Shown: positions 1-8,082 of the stretch, piece by piece
Layout of the letters: the number at the start of each line of letters is the position of its first letter
How positions within the stretch are numbered: the first letter of the stretch is position 1
Origin: a virus
IMG/VR virus record: IMGVR_UViG_3300005529_000077
Span: 1 to 31,594 of that record
Direction: 5' to 3' (one strand)
Length of the DNA stretch: 31,594 bases
Made by a program: the position numbers and the translations under genes
The notes under the pieces: generated by a model
Seen by the model: only the letters and a program-made list of their open reading frames with translations
The model's database searches: none
Told to the model about the DNA's origin: nothing

Positions 1-1
1 G

Positions 2-1207
2 GCGGCCGACACGCCCAGCGCCGCCAATGTCCGCGCCTACGCCGAGATCGTGCGCGAGCGCTCGGTGCTGCGCAGCCTGATCGCCGCCGGCCAGGACATC
101 GCCGAGCTGGGCTACCAGCCCGGCGGCCGCGCCAGCGCGGAGCTGCAAGAGGAAGCCGAGAAGGCGCTGTTCAGGCAGCGCAGCCGTGGATCCCGCGAGG
201 CCAACCAGGCCGAGGGCTACGAGACCCTGATCCCGCGGGTGGAAAACCGCGTCGAGGCGGTCAGCCGGGGCGGCGAGCAGCCAGGCCTGCCGACCGGGTT
301 CACCGAGCTGGACCGCCGCACGATGGGACTCCATCCCGGCGACCTGGTGATCATCGGTGGCCGGCCCGGCATGGGCAAGTCGTCGCTCTCGCAGAATATC
401 GCCGAGAACGTGGCCATCGACCAGAACCGGCCGGTGCTGGTGTTCAGCATGGAAATGCCCCGGGAACAGCTGGCCATGCGCTCGATCGCCGCGCGCGCCG
501 GCGTGCCGCTGGAACGCCTTAAGGGCGGCGACCTGGACGAACTGCATTGGGCCGAGATCGCAGCATGGGGCGGCCGGCTGCGCCGCGCGCCGCTGTTCAT
601 CGACGACACCGGCGCCCTCTCCCCCATCGAGCTGCGCTCCCGGGCCCGGCGCTACCAGGCCAAGCACCCCGGCCTGGCGCTGGTGATCGTCGACTACATC
701 CAGCTCATGCAGGTCCGCGGCGAGCGCAACCGCGACAACGAGATCGGCGTCATCAGCCGCGCGCTGAAGGCCCTGGCTAAGGAGCTCGGCGTGCCGCTGA
801 TCGCGCTGTCGCAGTTGTCCCGCAAGTGCGAGGAGCGCGCCGACAAGCGCCCCCAGATCTCCGACCTGCGCGAATCCGGAAGCATCGAGCAGGACGCCGA
901 CATGGTGCTGCTGCTGTACCGCGACGAGTACTACGACCAGGACTCTCCCGACCTCGGCATTGCCGAGGTCGACCTGGCGAAGCAGCGCAACGGTCCCCGG
1001 GCCACGTTCGATCTGAACTACCGCGGCGAGTTCTGCCGCTTCGAGAACTACATCGGCGAGCCGCGGCCACCGCTCGCCCAGCGGCGCAAGCAACAGCAGC
1101 AAGCCGCGGCGCCCGCCAAGACGGCGCCGAAGAGCGGCTGGAGCAGCAAGCGCAAGGGCGGCGCCGCGCCGGCGCCGCATCCCAGCGAACGAGCGGACTT
1201 CGACTGA
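2..1207 (+). CDS. dnaB: Replicative DNA helicase, DnaB family (5' end missing)
   Basis: Ring-shaped ATP-dependent helicase that unwinds phage DNA at the fork. The reading frame is open from base 2, and the first residues (ADTPSAANVRAYAEIVRERS) match the end of the DnaB N-terminal domain, so the start lies upstream and the GTG at 50 is not the real start. About 401 residues are visible. The RecA-like ATPase carries Walker A GRPGMGKSS (Lys near visible residue 126), Walker B LVIVDY (Asp near 231) and the C-terminal DLRESGSIEQDADMV block typical of DnaB. The tail is Ala/Lys/Gln-rich and low in complexity. It heads a rightward replication/recombination operon; the next start is 2 bp downstream. 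Confidence 0.97.
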   Translation, partial: AADTPSAANVRAYAEIVRERSVLRSLIAAGQDIAELGYQPGGRASAELQEEAEKALFRQRSRGSREANQAEGYETLIPRVENRVEAVSRGGEQPGLPTGFTELDRRTMGLHPGDLVIIGGRPGMGKSSLSQNIAENVAIDQNRPVLVFSMEMPREQLAMRSIAARAGVPLERLKGGDLDELHWAEIAAWGGRLRRAPLFIDDTGALSPIELRSRARRYQAKHPGLALVIVDYIQLMQVRGERNRDNEIGVISRALKALAKELGVPLIALSQLSRKCEERADKRPQISDLRESGSIEQDADMVLLLYRDEYYDQDSPDLGIAEVDLAKQRNGPRATFDLNYRGEFCRFENYIGEPRPPLAQRRKQQQQAAAPAKTAPKSGWSSKRKGGAAPAPHPSERADFD

Positions 1208-1209
1208 CC

Positions 1210-1683
1210 ATGGCCCTCGTCCACTCCGTCACCCTCTCCAACGACATCGCCCGGGCCCGGCTGCTGCGCGACCTGCAGCGGGCCCCGCTGAAGGACGACC
1301 GCGGCCGCGAACTATACGTCGTCGTGCACCGGATCGGCCAGCAGAAGAAGCCGCTGAAGCAGAAGGGCCTGTTCTACGCCTGGTGCCAGATCCTGGCCGA
1401 CCACGCCGGTTGCTCGCTGGCCGACATGAAGTACGACCTGAAGGAGGAGTTCCTTCCGATGGTCGAGCACGTCAGCTCCGCCACCGGCGAGATCCGCCTC
1501 ATGCGCCAGAGCACCGAGGACCCGGAGCTGAACTGGCAGCAGTTCCTCACCCAGATCGAGGTGCTCGCCAGCGATCACTTCGGCATCACCCTCCCCGCCG
1601 GCAAAGACGATATCGCCGCGTGGGAAGCCTTTAAACGCGCCAAGCACTCCGCCCAGCGCGCCAAGCACGCAGCAGCCGCATAA
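1210..1683 (+). CDS. NinB-like recombination protein
   Basis: Protein of 157 aa. The ATG at 1210 is 2 bp after the helicase stop; the frame is open further upstream, but that part is out of frame with the helicase and reads as shadow sequence. The pattern KQKGLFYAWCQILAD, a Lys/Glu-rich helix, then RQSTEDPELNWQQFL and FGITLP near residue 130 resembles the layout of the NinB/Orf family, which binds single-stranded DNA and helps phage recombination. Position between a helicase and a RusA resolvase fits. No catalytic motif is visible, so the name rests on pattern and context. It could be another small phage recombination accessory. Confidence 0.5.
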   Translation: MALVHSVTLSNDIARARLLRDLQRAPLKDDRGRELYVVVHRIGQQKKPLKQKGLFYAWCQILADHAGCSLADMKYDLKEEFLPMVEHVSSATGEIRLMRQSTEDPELNWQQFLTQIEVLASDHFGITLPAGKDDIAAWEAFKRAKHSAQRAKHAAAA

Positions 1684-1696
1684 GGAGTCGTCCCCC

Positions 1697-2389
1697 ATGA
1701 AGATGTTGGCCCCGTTCCTCGTTTCCCACGTCCACACGAAGAAGGACAAGGCCGGCGACAAGCCGGGCCCGATGCGCTCCCACCTGAAGCTGGAGTCCAC
1801 CATCCAGCACAAGGACCTCGCCTCCGCGTTCGGCAGCGCCGCCGGCTTCGAACACTTCGGCGGCTTCTGGAACGACGATGGCGAGCTGATCTCGCGCGAG
1901 ATCCTGTCCTTCCCGCTCAACGCCGAGGTCGTCGGCGGCGCCGCCTTCCTCAAGCCGGAGTTCAGCGAGGGCAAGCAGTTCACCGGCGTCGACTTCAAGG
2001 ACCTGGAGGTCGAGCTGAAGCCCGGCCGCACCGTGGTGCTGACCGCGAAGCTGCAGCTGCCGAAGCTGGAGCCGGCCGACGTCGGTCTCGTCCAGTCCTG
2101 GGAGGGCTACGAGATCACGGTCTCGGTGTCGCCGGCGCAGCAGGAGCTGGACCTGCCGCTGCAGCAGGAAGCGGCCGAGGCCGAGGAAGACGAGGACGAA
2201 GCGCCGCACGCCGGGCTGCTCGACGGCGGCATCGATCGCACGCTGGGCGCGGACCAAGCCGCGGTGCAGCAGTCTGTCCAGCAGCTGGCCGACGCCGGCG
2301 TGCTGAAGGTGAACACGCCGCCGGCGGACGGCGTGGTGGTGCCGGGCCAGCGCGCGCCGCAGCGGCCGCGCGGCACCACCAAGCACTGA
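1697..2389 (+). CDS. Conserved-looking phage protein, unknown function
   Basis: Protein of 230 aa with a good ribosome site (AAGGAG, 1682-1687) ahead of the ATG. I do not recognise the family. Residues 1-155 look globular and beta-rich, with alternating hydrophobic strands such as EVELKPGRTVVLTAKLQLP. Residues about 156-175 are a run of Glu/Asp/Ala. The C-terminal part is Pro/Gly/Arg-rich with VVVPGQRAPQRPRG at the end. An acidic linker after a beta domain recalls single-strand DNA-binding proteins, but there is no OB-fold signature I can point to. It lies between NinB-like and RusA genes, so a role in DNA metabolism is likely by context only. Confidence 0.75.
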   Translation: MKMLAPFLVSHVHTKKDKAGDKPGPMRSHLKLESTIQHKDLASAFGSAAGFEHFGGFWNDDGELISREILSFPLNAEVVGGAAFLKPEFSEGKQFTGVDFKDLEVELKPGRTVVLTAKLQLPKLEPADVGLVQSWEGYEITVSVSPAQQELDLPLQQEAAEAEEDEDEAPHAGLLDGGIDRTLGADQAAVQQSVQQLADAGVLKVNTPPADGVVVPGQRAPQRPRGTTKH

Positions 2390-2390
2390 C

Positions 2391-2921
2391 ATGAACGCCG
2401 GCGTCGACCCGGTCATCGTGGTGATCCCCGGCACGCCGCAGGGCAAGGGCCGCGCGCGCTCCTTCGTCCACAAGCAGGGGCCGATGGCCGGCAGGATCGG
2501 CCACCACACCCCGGAGAAGACGCGCAGCTACGAGGGCGTCATCAAGTCGCTGGGCATCGACGCGATGGGCCGCGCGGGCCCCTTCACCTGCCCGATCCGC
2601 CTGGAGGTCTGCTCCGAGATGCCGGTGCCGGTGTCCTGGTCGCGCTGGAAGCAGGAAATGGCGCTGGCGGCCCAGATCGTGCCTACCGGTAAACCGGACC
2701 CCGACAACATCCTCAAGGCGGTCATGGACGGGCTCAACGGCGTCGCCTGGATCGACGATGTCCAGGTCGTGGAGTTCGTCCTGGTGAAGCGCTACGTGGC
2801 CGCGCCGCGCGTCGTGGCCGTGATCATTCCCCTGCGCAAGGTCTACGGCTCCCAGGTGGCGCGCGGCGACGTGCGCCCCGCCGCGCCGAAGCCTGCGCCC
2901 AGAGAACTGGAGCTGCTATGA
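2391..2921 (+). CDS. rusA: RusA-family Holliday junction resolvase
   Basis: Homodimeric, metal-dependent endonuclease that cuts four-way DNA junctions made during phage recombination and replication. Length is 176 aa. The family core is plain: an N-terminal strand VIVVIPGTPQGKGRAR, then KPDPDNILKAVMDGLNG at 101-117 and a nearby DDVQ at 122-125, which supply the acidic metal-binding residues. The usual RusA length is about 120 aa; the excess is mainly a basic insert near residues 25-45 and a Pro/Ala tail. The ATG lies 1 bp after the previous stop, and the gene ends in an ATGA overlap with the next. Confidence 0.93.
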   Translation: MNAGVDPVIVVIPGTPQGKGRARSFVHKQGPMAGRIGHHTPEKTRSYEGVIKSLGIDAMGRAGPFTCPIRLEVCSEMPVPVSWSRWKQEMALAAQIVPTGKPDPDNILKAVMDGLNGVAWIDDVQVVEFVLVKRYVAAPRVVAVIIPLRKVYGSQVARGDVRPAAPKPAPRELELL

Positions 2922-3835
2922 GCGCCGCCGCTGATATTCTCCGCCGCGAGATCGAGGGTGGCACCATCTGCGCCAGGGTCCGCTACCGGCTCAAAAGCAC
3001 CGGCGCCGCGATGACCTCAACCGGCCTGGCCGAAGGCCTCGGCATCTCCCCGCGCGAGTCCATCAACGCGCTCGAGGCGCACATCGCCAATGGCCTGGTC
3101 GACAAGCGCAGCGACGCCGGCCCGCGGCCGCTGTACCGCTGGATCGGCGCCGCGGACGTGTCGAAAGGCGCGCTGGAGCGCGTCGAGGCGTCGTACCAGC
3201 AGCGTGCCGAGGCCCAGGCGCAGCCGCCGCCGGCGCCGAAGCCGCCCGAGGCCACGGAGCCGGACCCCATCAAGGTGGCGGCCGACGCCGCGCTGGCACG
3301 CGCCAATGCCACGGCCCGCGCCGCGCCGGTGCGCAAGCCGGAGCCAGACGCCGGTCCGGCGGCCCCCACGCTGCGCTCCAGGATCCGCGCCGTGTTCGGC
3401 GCCAACGAGGTGCTCAGCAACCAGGAAATCGCCGCGCGCCTGACCGGCAACACGGCGAGCGTCGGCAACATGCTGTGGTTGATGCGCCATGCCGGAGAAC
3501 TGGTGCAGGTCAGTCGCGGGCGCTACCGCCTGCGTGCGCCGGCGGCGTCTACAGTTGAGCCGGAAAAAAACAACATCCCACCGGCTGCGGCGCCGTCGCC
3601 GGAACCTGAGCAGGCGCCCGCCGCCGCGCCGGCCCCTGAGCCGGTGCCCGAAGCGGCGGTAGTCGACCAGGCGGCCGGCCCCGCACCTGGCGCGTCGCTG
3701 ATGATTGTCCTGGACCTGGACAACCCGGGCCTGTTCGCCGGCGCCGCCTGGACAGCGCTGAAGCTGGGGCACCGCATGGAGCTGCGGTTAGGCCCCGGCG
3801 GGCAGCTGCTGGCCGCTACGGCTGATCTGGCATGA
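2918..3835 (+). CDS. Protein with two winged-helix-like domains
   Basis: Protein of 305 aa starting in an ATGA overlap with rusA. Two helix-turn-helix-like segments are visible. The first is at about 25-75, with TSTGLAEGLGISPRESINAL followed by a GLVDKR...PLYRW wing. The second is at about 148-205, with LSNQEIAARLTGNTASVGNM and a wing VQVSRGRYRL. They are joined and followed by Pro/Ala/Glu-rich linkers (about 90-145 and 208-255). A short C-terminal segment, MIVLDLDNPGLFAGAAW, could be a beta-hairpin. Known families suggest DNA binding, as a regulator or replication accessory, but I do not recognise the protein. The linkers make it look modular and extended. Confidence 0.75.
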   Translation: MSAAADILRREIEGGTICARVRYRLKSTGAAMTSTGLAEGLGISPRESINALEAHIANGLVDKRSDAGPRPLYRWIGAADVSKGALERVEASYQQRAEAQAQPPPAPKPPEATEPDPIKVAADAALARANATARAAPVRKPEPDAGPAAPTLRSRIRAVFGANEVLSNQEIAARLTGNTASVGNMLWLMRHAGELVQVSRGRYRLRAPAASTVEPEKNNIPPAAAPSPEPEQAPAAAPAPEPVPEAAVVDQAAGPAPGASLMIVLDLDNPGLFAGAAWTALKLGHRMELRLGPGGQLLAATADLA

Positions 3836-4068
3836 GCGGCCCCTTCGTCGCCGGCGACAGGGTCTACGTGCCGAAGCGCGGCTGGGGCGAGGTCACCGCC
3901 CCGGCCGGCTGCTACGGCTACTACGTGAAGTTCAGCGTAGCCGGGGACGCCGACTACGTCTGCGCCGAGGAATGCTTCGACCACGAGCACCACGCCCCGG
4001 TGGGCGCCCCTGACCCCCGCCGCCCGATCGACGTCGCGGCGCGGGAGCGCGCGAAGCTGCCGTGGTGA
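3832..4068 (+). CDS. Small SH3/KOW-like protein, unknown
   Basis: Protein of 78 aa starting in an ATGA overlap. The sequence GDRVYVPKRGWGEVTAPAGCYGYYVKF near residues 8-34 is the kind of short beta-barrel start seen in KOW/SH3-like or Tudor-like modules, which often bind nucleic acid or RNA polymerase. Three cysteines (about 27, 44 and 48) are present but not in a zinc-finger spacing I recognise. Its 3' end overlaps the GTG start of the next gene by 7 bp, so translation is coupled. Function is not known. Confidence 0.7.
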   Translation: MSGPFVAGDRVYVPKRGWGEVTAPAGCYGYYVKFSVAGDADYVCAEECFDHEHHAPVGAPDPRRPIDVAARERAKLPW

Positions 4069-4859
4069 AGAAAGCCACCCCGCTGTTCATGACGGAGGCG
4101 CAGCTCTGCGCCGCCTTCATCTCCTGGGCGAAGCACTTCGGCTGGACCGCCTACGCCGAGACCGCGGGCTGGGACCTGCTGATGGTCAATGCCGCCGGGG
4201 TGCAGCTCGGCGTCCAGGCGAAGCTGACACTGAACCCGAAGGTGATGGACCAGGCGCTGGAGCGGTACTGGCATTGGAACTGCGAAGGGCCGGACTACCG
4301 CGCCGTGCTGGTGCCCACTGCAGGCTGCGGCTCACTCTTGGCCGCCCTCGGGCTCGGCTGCTTCGTCCCTGTCGATGAGACCCGCTATCGGTATCGGTGG
4401 TCGGATGATGGGCGCCAGGAACAGGAACCGATTTCTTTCGTCCCGCAGCTGCCAGACTTCCGGGGCGACCTGGTCCAAACCCTATCAGGCCGCGTCGGCT
4501 GCTCCTGCTCGAACTGGCACGACTGGAACCCGGAGAAGCGGCATAAGCTGCCGCAGTATGTGCCGGATGTCGTCGCCGGGGCCTCCGGGCCGGTTCAGCT
4601 CACGGAGTGGAAGATCAAGGCCCTGCGGCTCTGCGCGGTGCTGGAGATGCGCGGCTTCGTAACCCGCTACGATTTCAACAGCATCGGCCTCGATTACCGG
4701 CGCTGGATCGGCCCGCCCAACGATTGGCTCCGCGCCGACGGCGCCGGCCGCTACGTCCGCGGCGACGGACTCCGATTCCCGGGTCAGCACCCCACCGTGT
4801 ATGCCCAGATCATGGCGGAAACCGCGGAAGCCCTGCGCACCCCCGGGGTTGCAGCGTGA
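4062..4859 (+). CDS. Unknown protein, possible PD-(D/E)XK nuclease fold
   Basis: Protein of 265 aa. Two GTG codons (4062 and 4065) compete as start; both overlap the previous stop. The N-terminal part has a helix with Glu (AYAET), then WDLLMV, then LGVQAKLTLNP. This helix / Asp / (Q)xK order is the core order of PD-(D/E)XK nucleases such as VRR-NUC, with Gln in place of the usual Glu before the Lys. The middle has a CSCSNWHDWNP stretch, and the C-terminus is Trp/Tyr/Arg-rich. Being next to recombination genes supports a DNA-processing role. The nuclease assignment is inference and the active site is imperfect. Confidence 0.75.
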   Translation: MVKKATPLFMTEAQLCAAFISWAKHFGWTAYAETAGWDLLMVNAAGVQLGVQAKLTLNPKVMDQALERYWHWNCEGPDYRAVLVPTAGCGSLLAALGLGCFVPVDETRYRYRWSDDGRQEQEPISFVPQLPDFRGDLVQTLSGRVGCSCSNWHDWNPEKRHKLPQYVPDVVAGASGPVQLTEWKIKALRLCAVLEMRGFVTRYDFNSIGLDYRRWIGPPNDWLRADGAGRYVRGDGLRFPGQHPTVYAQIMAETAEALRTPGVAA

Positions 4860-5050
4860 GGCCAGGCGACTGCATCCGTTACAACGCCGACGGCCGGCCC
4901 GATGCTGTCGTGGAGTGGACAAAGCCCGGCGCCGCGTCGATCCAGTACCTGAGGGCCTGGACCCACCTAGGCCTGAACCGGACCGTCGTCGCCCAGGTTC
5001 TCTTCGGCGCCGAGCTGGAGGAGTGGCACGTACTTGAGAGGGCGTCATGA
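4856..5050 (+). CDS. Small unknown protein (64 aa)
   Basis: Starts at a GTG that overlaps the previous stop (GTGA) and ends in an ATGA overlap with the next gene, so both ends fit the tight operon style here. The protein begins MRPGDCIRYNADGRPDAVVEW and has a beta-strand-rich first half and a helical second half (LGLNRTVVAQVLFGAELEEW). The frame is open well upstream, but that part is antisense-like shadow within the previous gene. No family recognised. Confidence 0.65.
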   Translation: MRPGDCIRYNADGRPDAVVEWTKPGAASIQYLRAWTHLGLNRTVVAQVLFGAELEEWHVLERAS

Positions 5051-5577
5051 CCACGCGCAGGCCCAAGCAGGAGCGGTATTCGCGCATCGAGCAGCGGCTG
5101 ATCGAGTACGGGGAGTGGCTGAACCAGCCGCGCTTCGACGCGCCGATGGGCCAGAGCGTCTTCGGCCGCATCCGCGACGAGCAGGAGAACGCAGGGGCCC
5201 ACGGCGAGGGCCTGAAGCCCGACATCATCGACGGCGTCCCCTGCCGCCCTGATGGCGGCCTCGGCAACCTGGCCGACCGCCTCGGCCGCGAGATCGCGCG
5301 CGACAACCGCTGCCGCGACATCGCCGACCTGCTGGCCTACCTGCCCGCCCATCACCGCACCGTGTTCGACGCGACCTATCTCGCCCCCCCAAGGGACATC
5401 CCCCGGAGCGAGCGCTCCGCCGCGCGCCTGCTCGGCATCACCCGCGATCTGTATGGCGAGCGGCACGCCGCGCTGATCGGCTGGTTCGAGGGAGCGATGT
5501 TTCGGGCCATGTTCTACGAGGAACATGCCTCATCCAGTAACGCCACAGCAACCGAAGTGCCGAAAAACGCGGCCTGA
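5047..5577 (+). CDS. Q-like late transcription regulator (sigma-70 region 4-type HTH)
   Basis: Protein of 176 aa in an ATGA overlap with the preceding gene. The second half reads IADLLAYLPAHHRTVFDATYL, then RSERSAARLLGITRDLYGERHAALIGWFEG. This is a sigma-70 region 4-like fold: a helix, a short loop, and a helix-turn-helix of the kind seen in phage Q/ArpU/RinA-type late regulators. The position is the key support. It closes the early operon and sits just before a promoter-terminator unit (5771-5852) and the terminase genes. The likely job is to let RNA polymerase read through into the late operon. Direct homology to a named Q family could not be shown by eye. Confidence 0.7.
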   Translation: MTTRRPKQERYSRIEQRLIEYGEWLNQPRFDAPMGQSVFGRIRDEQENAGAHGEGLKPDIIDGVPCRPDGGLGNLADRLGREIARDNRCRDIADLLAYLPAHHRTVFDATYLAPPRDIPRSERSAARLLGITRDLYGERHAALIGWFEGAMFRAMFYEEHASSSNATATEVPKNAA

Positions 5578-5595
5578 TATGCACTGGATAGTAAC

Positions 5596-5796
5596 GTGAC
5601 CCATTTAAACAAGACCCGTGTCAACCTCACGCCTCCGGCCCGCGTGGTCGAATACCTCGATGAGCTCGTGCGCCTCGGCCTGTACGGCAACACGCGCGCC
5701 GAGGTCGCATTGCGGCTGATGTGTGAAGGCATCGAGCGCAGGCTCGTCGATGGAGTACTCGCGGCATCCGTTGACAAATGGCGGCCACCACCTTAG
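5596..5796 (+). CDS. Small ribbon-helix-helix-type protein
   Basis: Protein of 66 aa with a GTG start at 5596 and only a weak ribosome site. The order TRVNLTPP (strand), VVEYLDELVRLG (helix), YGNTRAEVALRLMCEGIERRL (turn and helix) matches the ribbon-helix-helix DNA-binding fold of Arc/CopG-type repressors. The 3' end of the gene contains the -35 and -10 elements of the putative late promoter, so the protein could act on that site. This is inference from position. The alternative is a chance frame, but residue pattern and spacing make a real gene more likely. Confidence 0.65.
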   Translation: MTHLNKTRVNLTPPARVVEYLDELVRLGLYGNTRAEVALRLMCEGIERRLVDGVLAASVDKWRPPP

Positions 5797-5799
5797 ATT
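5771..5799 (+). promoter_or_regulatory. Putative late promoter (pR'-like)
   Basis: A perfect TTGACA (5771-5776), a 17-bp spacer and TAGATT (5794-5799, 4 of 6 to consensus) lie at the end of the RHH gene. It is one of the few clear sigma-70-like promoters in a very GC-rich stretch. Transcription would start near 5806 and meet the terminator at 5831-5852 after about 50 nt. With a Q-like gene just upstream and terminase downstream, the layout copies lambda pR'/tR'. Confidence 0.6.
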
Positions 5800-5830
5800 C
5801 CCTGGCAACGTGCAAGAGTCATCACTGGAG

Positions 5831-5863
5831 AGCCCCGCCATCGAGCGGGGCTTTCGCGTTTCT
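5831..5863 (+). terminator. Intrinsic terminator downstream of the late promoter
   Basis: AGCCCCGC (5831-5838) pairs perfectly with GCGGGGCT (5845-5852) across a 6-nt loop, and is followed by TTTCGCGTTTC. The T tract is broken, so it may be leaky. It ends the early operon and would also stop the short transcript from the promoter at 5771. The remaining 170 bp to the terminase gene show no clear gene; a packaging site (cos/pac) could lie there, but nothing in the sequence proves it. Confidence 0.7.
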
Positions 5864-6031
5864 GGCCCCTGATCTTCAGCGTCGCCTCAAGGCGCGAGCC
5901 CGGCCCGGCGGTGGCCTTGTAACCCCGAGCAGCCCCTGATGCGCATAGCCCACCCTTGGGCTGAATGGTCGCGCATGCGGAGCCGTAGCGCCCACGAGAC
6001 GGGCGTCAATTCCCGAATGGAGTCCAGGCCA

Positions 6032-6649
6032 GTGTCCGCAAAGGCAAAGAGCCGGCGCGATGCCGATGCGCTGGCGCCACGGCAGCAGCGATTCGTCGCT
6101 GAATACTTGATCGACCTCAACGCTACCCAGGCAGCCATCCGCGCCGGTTACAGCGCGAAGACGGCCGAGGTTCAGGGGCCGAGGCTGTTAGGGAATGTTC
6201 GGATCCAGGCCGCTGTTCAGTCCGCCATGAGCCGGCGCGAGAAGCGCACCGAAATCACCCAGGACAGGGTGCTCCAGGAGCTGGCGAAGATCGGCTTCGC
6301 CGACATCCGCAAGGCGGTGCGTTGGAGCAACCAGCAGCGCGAGGTCCAATCCGAAGAAGGCGTGCCCACGCTGGAGAGCGAGGTCCTCCTGGTGCCGAGC
6401 GCGGAAATGGATGACGCCACAGCGGCCGCCATCTCCGAGGTTTCCCAGGGGCAGCATGGTCTCCGGATCAAGATGCACGACAAGCGCGCCGCCCTGGTCG
6501 ACATGGGCCGCCACCTCGGCATGTTCGTCGAGAAGTCCGAGGTCACGGTCAAAGACGGCGGCGTGTTGCGTGCCCCGCCTGAGGTCTCCGCTCAGAAGTG
6601 GGAAGAGCAGGCGGCGAGCCAGCAGGCAGCGAAGCCGGGTCAGGGGTGA
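6032..6649 (+). CDS. terS: Terminase small subunit
   Basis: Binds the packaging site and presents DNA to the large terminase. I chose the GTG at 6032 (205 aa) because GGAG at 6019-6022 gives a 9-nt spacing; the ATG at 6017 and one at 5939 are in frame but lack a ribosome site. The N-terminus ALAPRQQRFVAEYL, then NATQAAIRAGYSAKTAEVQGPRLL, is the classic HTH of the Terminase_2 family. Central helices follow (RVLQELAKIGFADIRK), then a C-terminal tail (MHDKRAALVDMGRHLGMF). The last bases overlap the start of the large subunit (GTGA). Confidence 0.93.
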   Translation: MSAKAKSRRDADALAPRQQRFVAEYLIDLNATQAAIRAGYSAKTAEVQGPRLLGNVRIQAAVQSAMSRREKRTEITQDRVLQELAKIGFADIRKAVRWSNQQREVQSEEGVPTLESEVLLVPSAEMDDATAAAISEVSQGQHGLRIKMHDKRAALVDMGRHLGMFVEKSEVTVKDGGVLRAPPEVSAQKWEEQAASQQAAKPGQG

Positions 6650-8082
6650 GCCGGGTCATCTGGGAGCCCCAGCCGGGCAGCCAGACGCTTTTCCTCTCCT
6701 GCCCGATCTTCGAATGCCTCTACGAAGGCACGCGCGGCCCCGGCAAGACCGACGCGCTGCTGATGGATTTCGCCCAGCACGTCGGGCAAGGCTTCGGCTC
6801 GGCGTGGCGCGGCATCTTGTTCAGGCGCGAGTACAAGGAACTGGCGGACGTCGTCGCCAAGTCGAAGAAGTGGTTTTACCGGATCTTCCCCGGTATCAAG
6901 TTCCTGGAGTCGGCATCCGACTACAAGTGGCGCTGGCCCGACGGTGAAGAACTGCTGTTCCGCCAGGCGAAAAAGCCTGACGACTACTGGAACTACCACG
7001 GCCACGAGTATCCCTGGATCGGCTGGGAAGAGCTCACGAACTGGGCAAACTCCAAGCTCTACGAGGACATGATGTCAGTGTGCCGGGCATCAGTGCCGGG
7101 CATGCCACGCAAGTATCGCTCGACCTGCAACCCCTACGGGGTCGGCCATAACTGGGTGAAGGCTCGATTCATCGAGCCCGCGCCTCGTGGCGTCGTGATC
7201 CGCGATGCCGAAGGCCGCGGCCGAGTCGCGCTGCACGGCAGCATCTATGAAAACAAGATCCTGCTGCAGAACGACCCGGACTATCTGAAAAACCTTCAGG
7301 CGATCACCGACGAGAACAAGCGCAAGGCCTGGCTTCACGGCTCCTGGGACATCGTCGCTGGCGGCGCGCTGGATGATGTCTGGTCGCCCCGCGTGGTCAT
7401 CCCGCGGTTCCGGGTCCCCTCGACCTGGCGCGTCGATCGCTCCTTCGACTGGGGTTCCACCCACCCGTTCGCGGTGTGCTGGTGGGCGGAAGCGGATGGC
7501 ACCGAGGCCAAGTTGGCAGACAGGTCCTGGGCGCCGCCGCGCGGCAGTCTAGTGCTGCTGAATGAGTGGTATGGCGCCTCGAAGCCGAATGAAGGCCTGA
7601 AAATGGCGCCACGCAGGATCGCGGCGGGCATCCTGGAGCGTGAGGACAGGCTGCTGAAAGATGGCTGGGTCGCGGGTCGAATCAACCCGGGCCCGGCCGA
7701 CAACCAGATTTCCGCGGTGGCCCAGCCAGATACCCCCACCATCGCCGACGAGATGAAAGGCGCCGGCGTGGTCTGGACCGAAAGCGACAAGGCCCCGGGA
7801 ACCCGAAAGATCGGCCTCGACCTCCTGCGAGCCAGGCTTGCGGAGTCCGGCAAGGATCACCCGGAAGATCCCGCGTTCTACGTGATGGAGAACTGCCGGT
7901 CCGCCATCGCGCAGCTGCCGGTGCTGCCGCGCGACCCCGACGATTCCGACGACGTCGACACCGACGCCGAGGATCACCTCTATGACGCTGTCCGTTACCG
8001 CGTGCTGGCCGCAAAGAAGCGCGGCCCCATCCGGGTCGCCGACTCCGTGATATCCAGCTCCATGGCCGTGAGGCGCAGATGA
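6646..8082 (+). CDS. terL: Terminase large subunit
   Basis: ATP-driven packaging motor and nuclease. The GTG at 6646 overlaps the small-subunit stop; length is 478 aa, normal for the family. Walker A is GTRGPGKT (28-35, Lys34). Walker B is likely YPWIGWEEL (122-130) with catalytic Glu128/129. STCNPYG around residue 160 fits motif III. The nuclease domain shows DRSFDWGS (Asp268), the middle acidic region around NPGPADNQ, and DHLYDAVRY (Asp443/Asp447) near the end, the usual three-acid RNase H-like set. It ends in an ATGA overlap with the portal gene. Confidence 0.96.
   Translation: MSRVIWEPQPGSQTLFLSCPIFECLYEGTRGPGKTDALLMDFAQHVGQGFGSAWRGILFRREYKELADVVAKSKKWFYRIFPGIKFLESASDYKWRWPDGEELLFRQAKKPDDYWNYHGHEYPWIGWEELTNWANSKLYEDMMSVCRASVPGMPRKYRSTCNPYGVGHNWVKARFIEPAPRGVVIRDAEGRGRVALHGSIYENKILLQNDPDYLKNLQAITDENKRKAWLHGSWDIVAGGALDDVWSPRVVIPRFRVPSTWRVDRSFDWGSTHPFAVCWWAEADGTEAKLADRSWAPPRGSLVLLNEWYGASKPNEGLKMAPRRIAAGILEREDRLLKDGWVAGRINPGPADNQISAVAQPDTPTIADEMKGAGVVWTESDKAPGTRKIGLDLLRARLAESGKDHPEDPAFYVMENCRSAIAQLPVLPRDPDDSDDVDTDAEDHLYDAVRYRVLAAKKRGPIRVADSVISSSMAVRRR

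Noticed and set aside
5863-6031. cos or pac packaging site before terminase
   Set aside because: Expected by position, but no specific repeat or known cos sequence can be seen, so it is not reported as a feature.
5939-6031. Longer N-terminus of the small terminase from the ATG at 5939
   Set aside because: The extra 31 residues lack family similarity and there is no ribosome site, whereas GGAG lies at good distance from the GTG at 6032.
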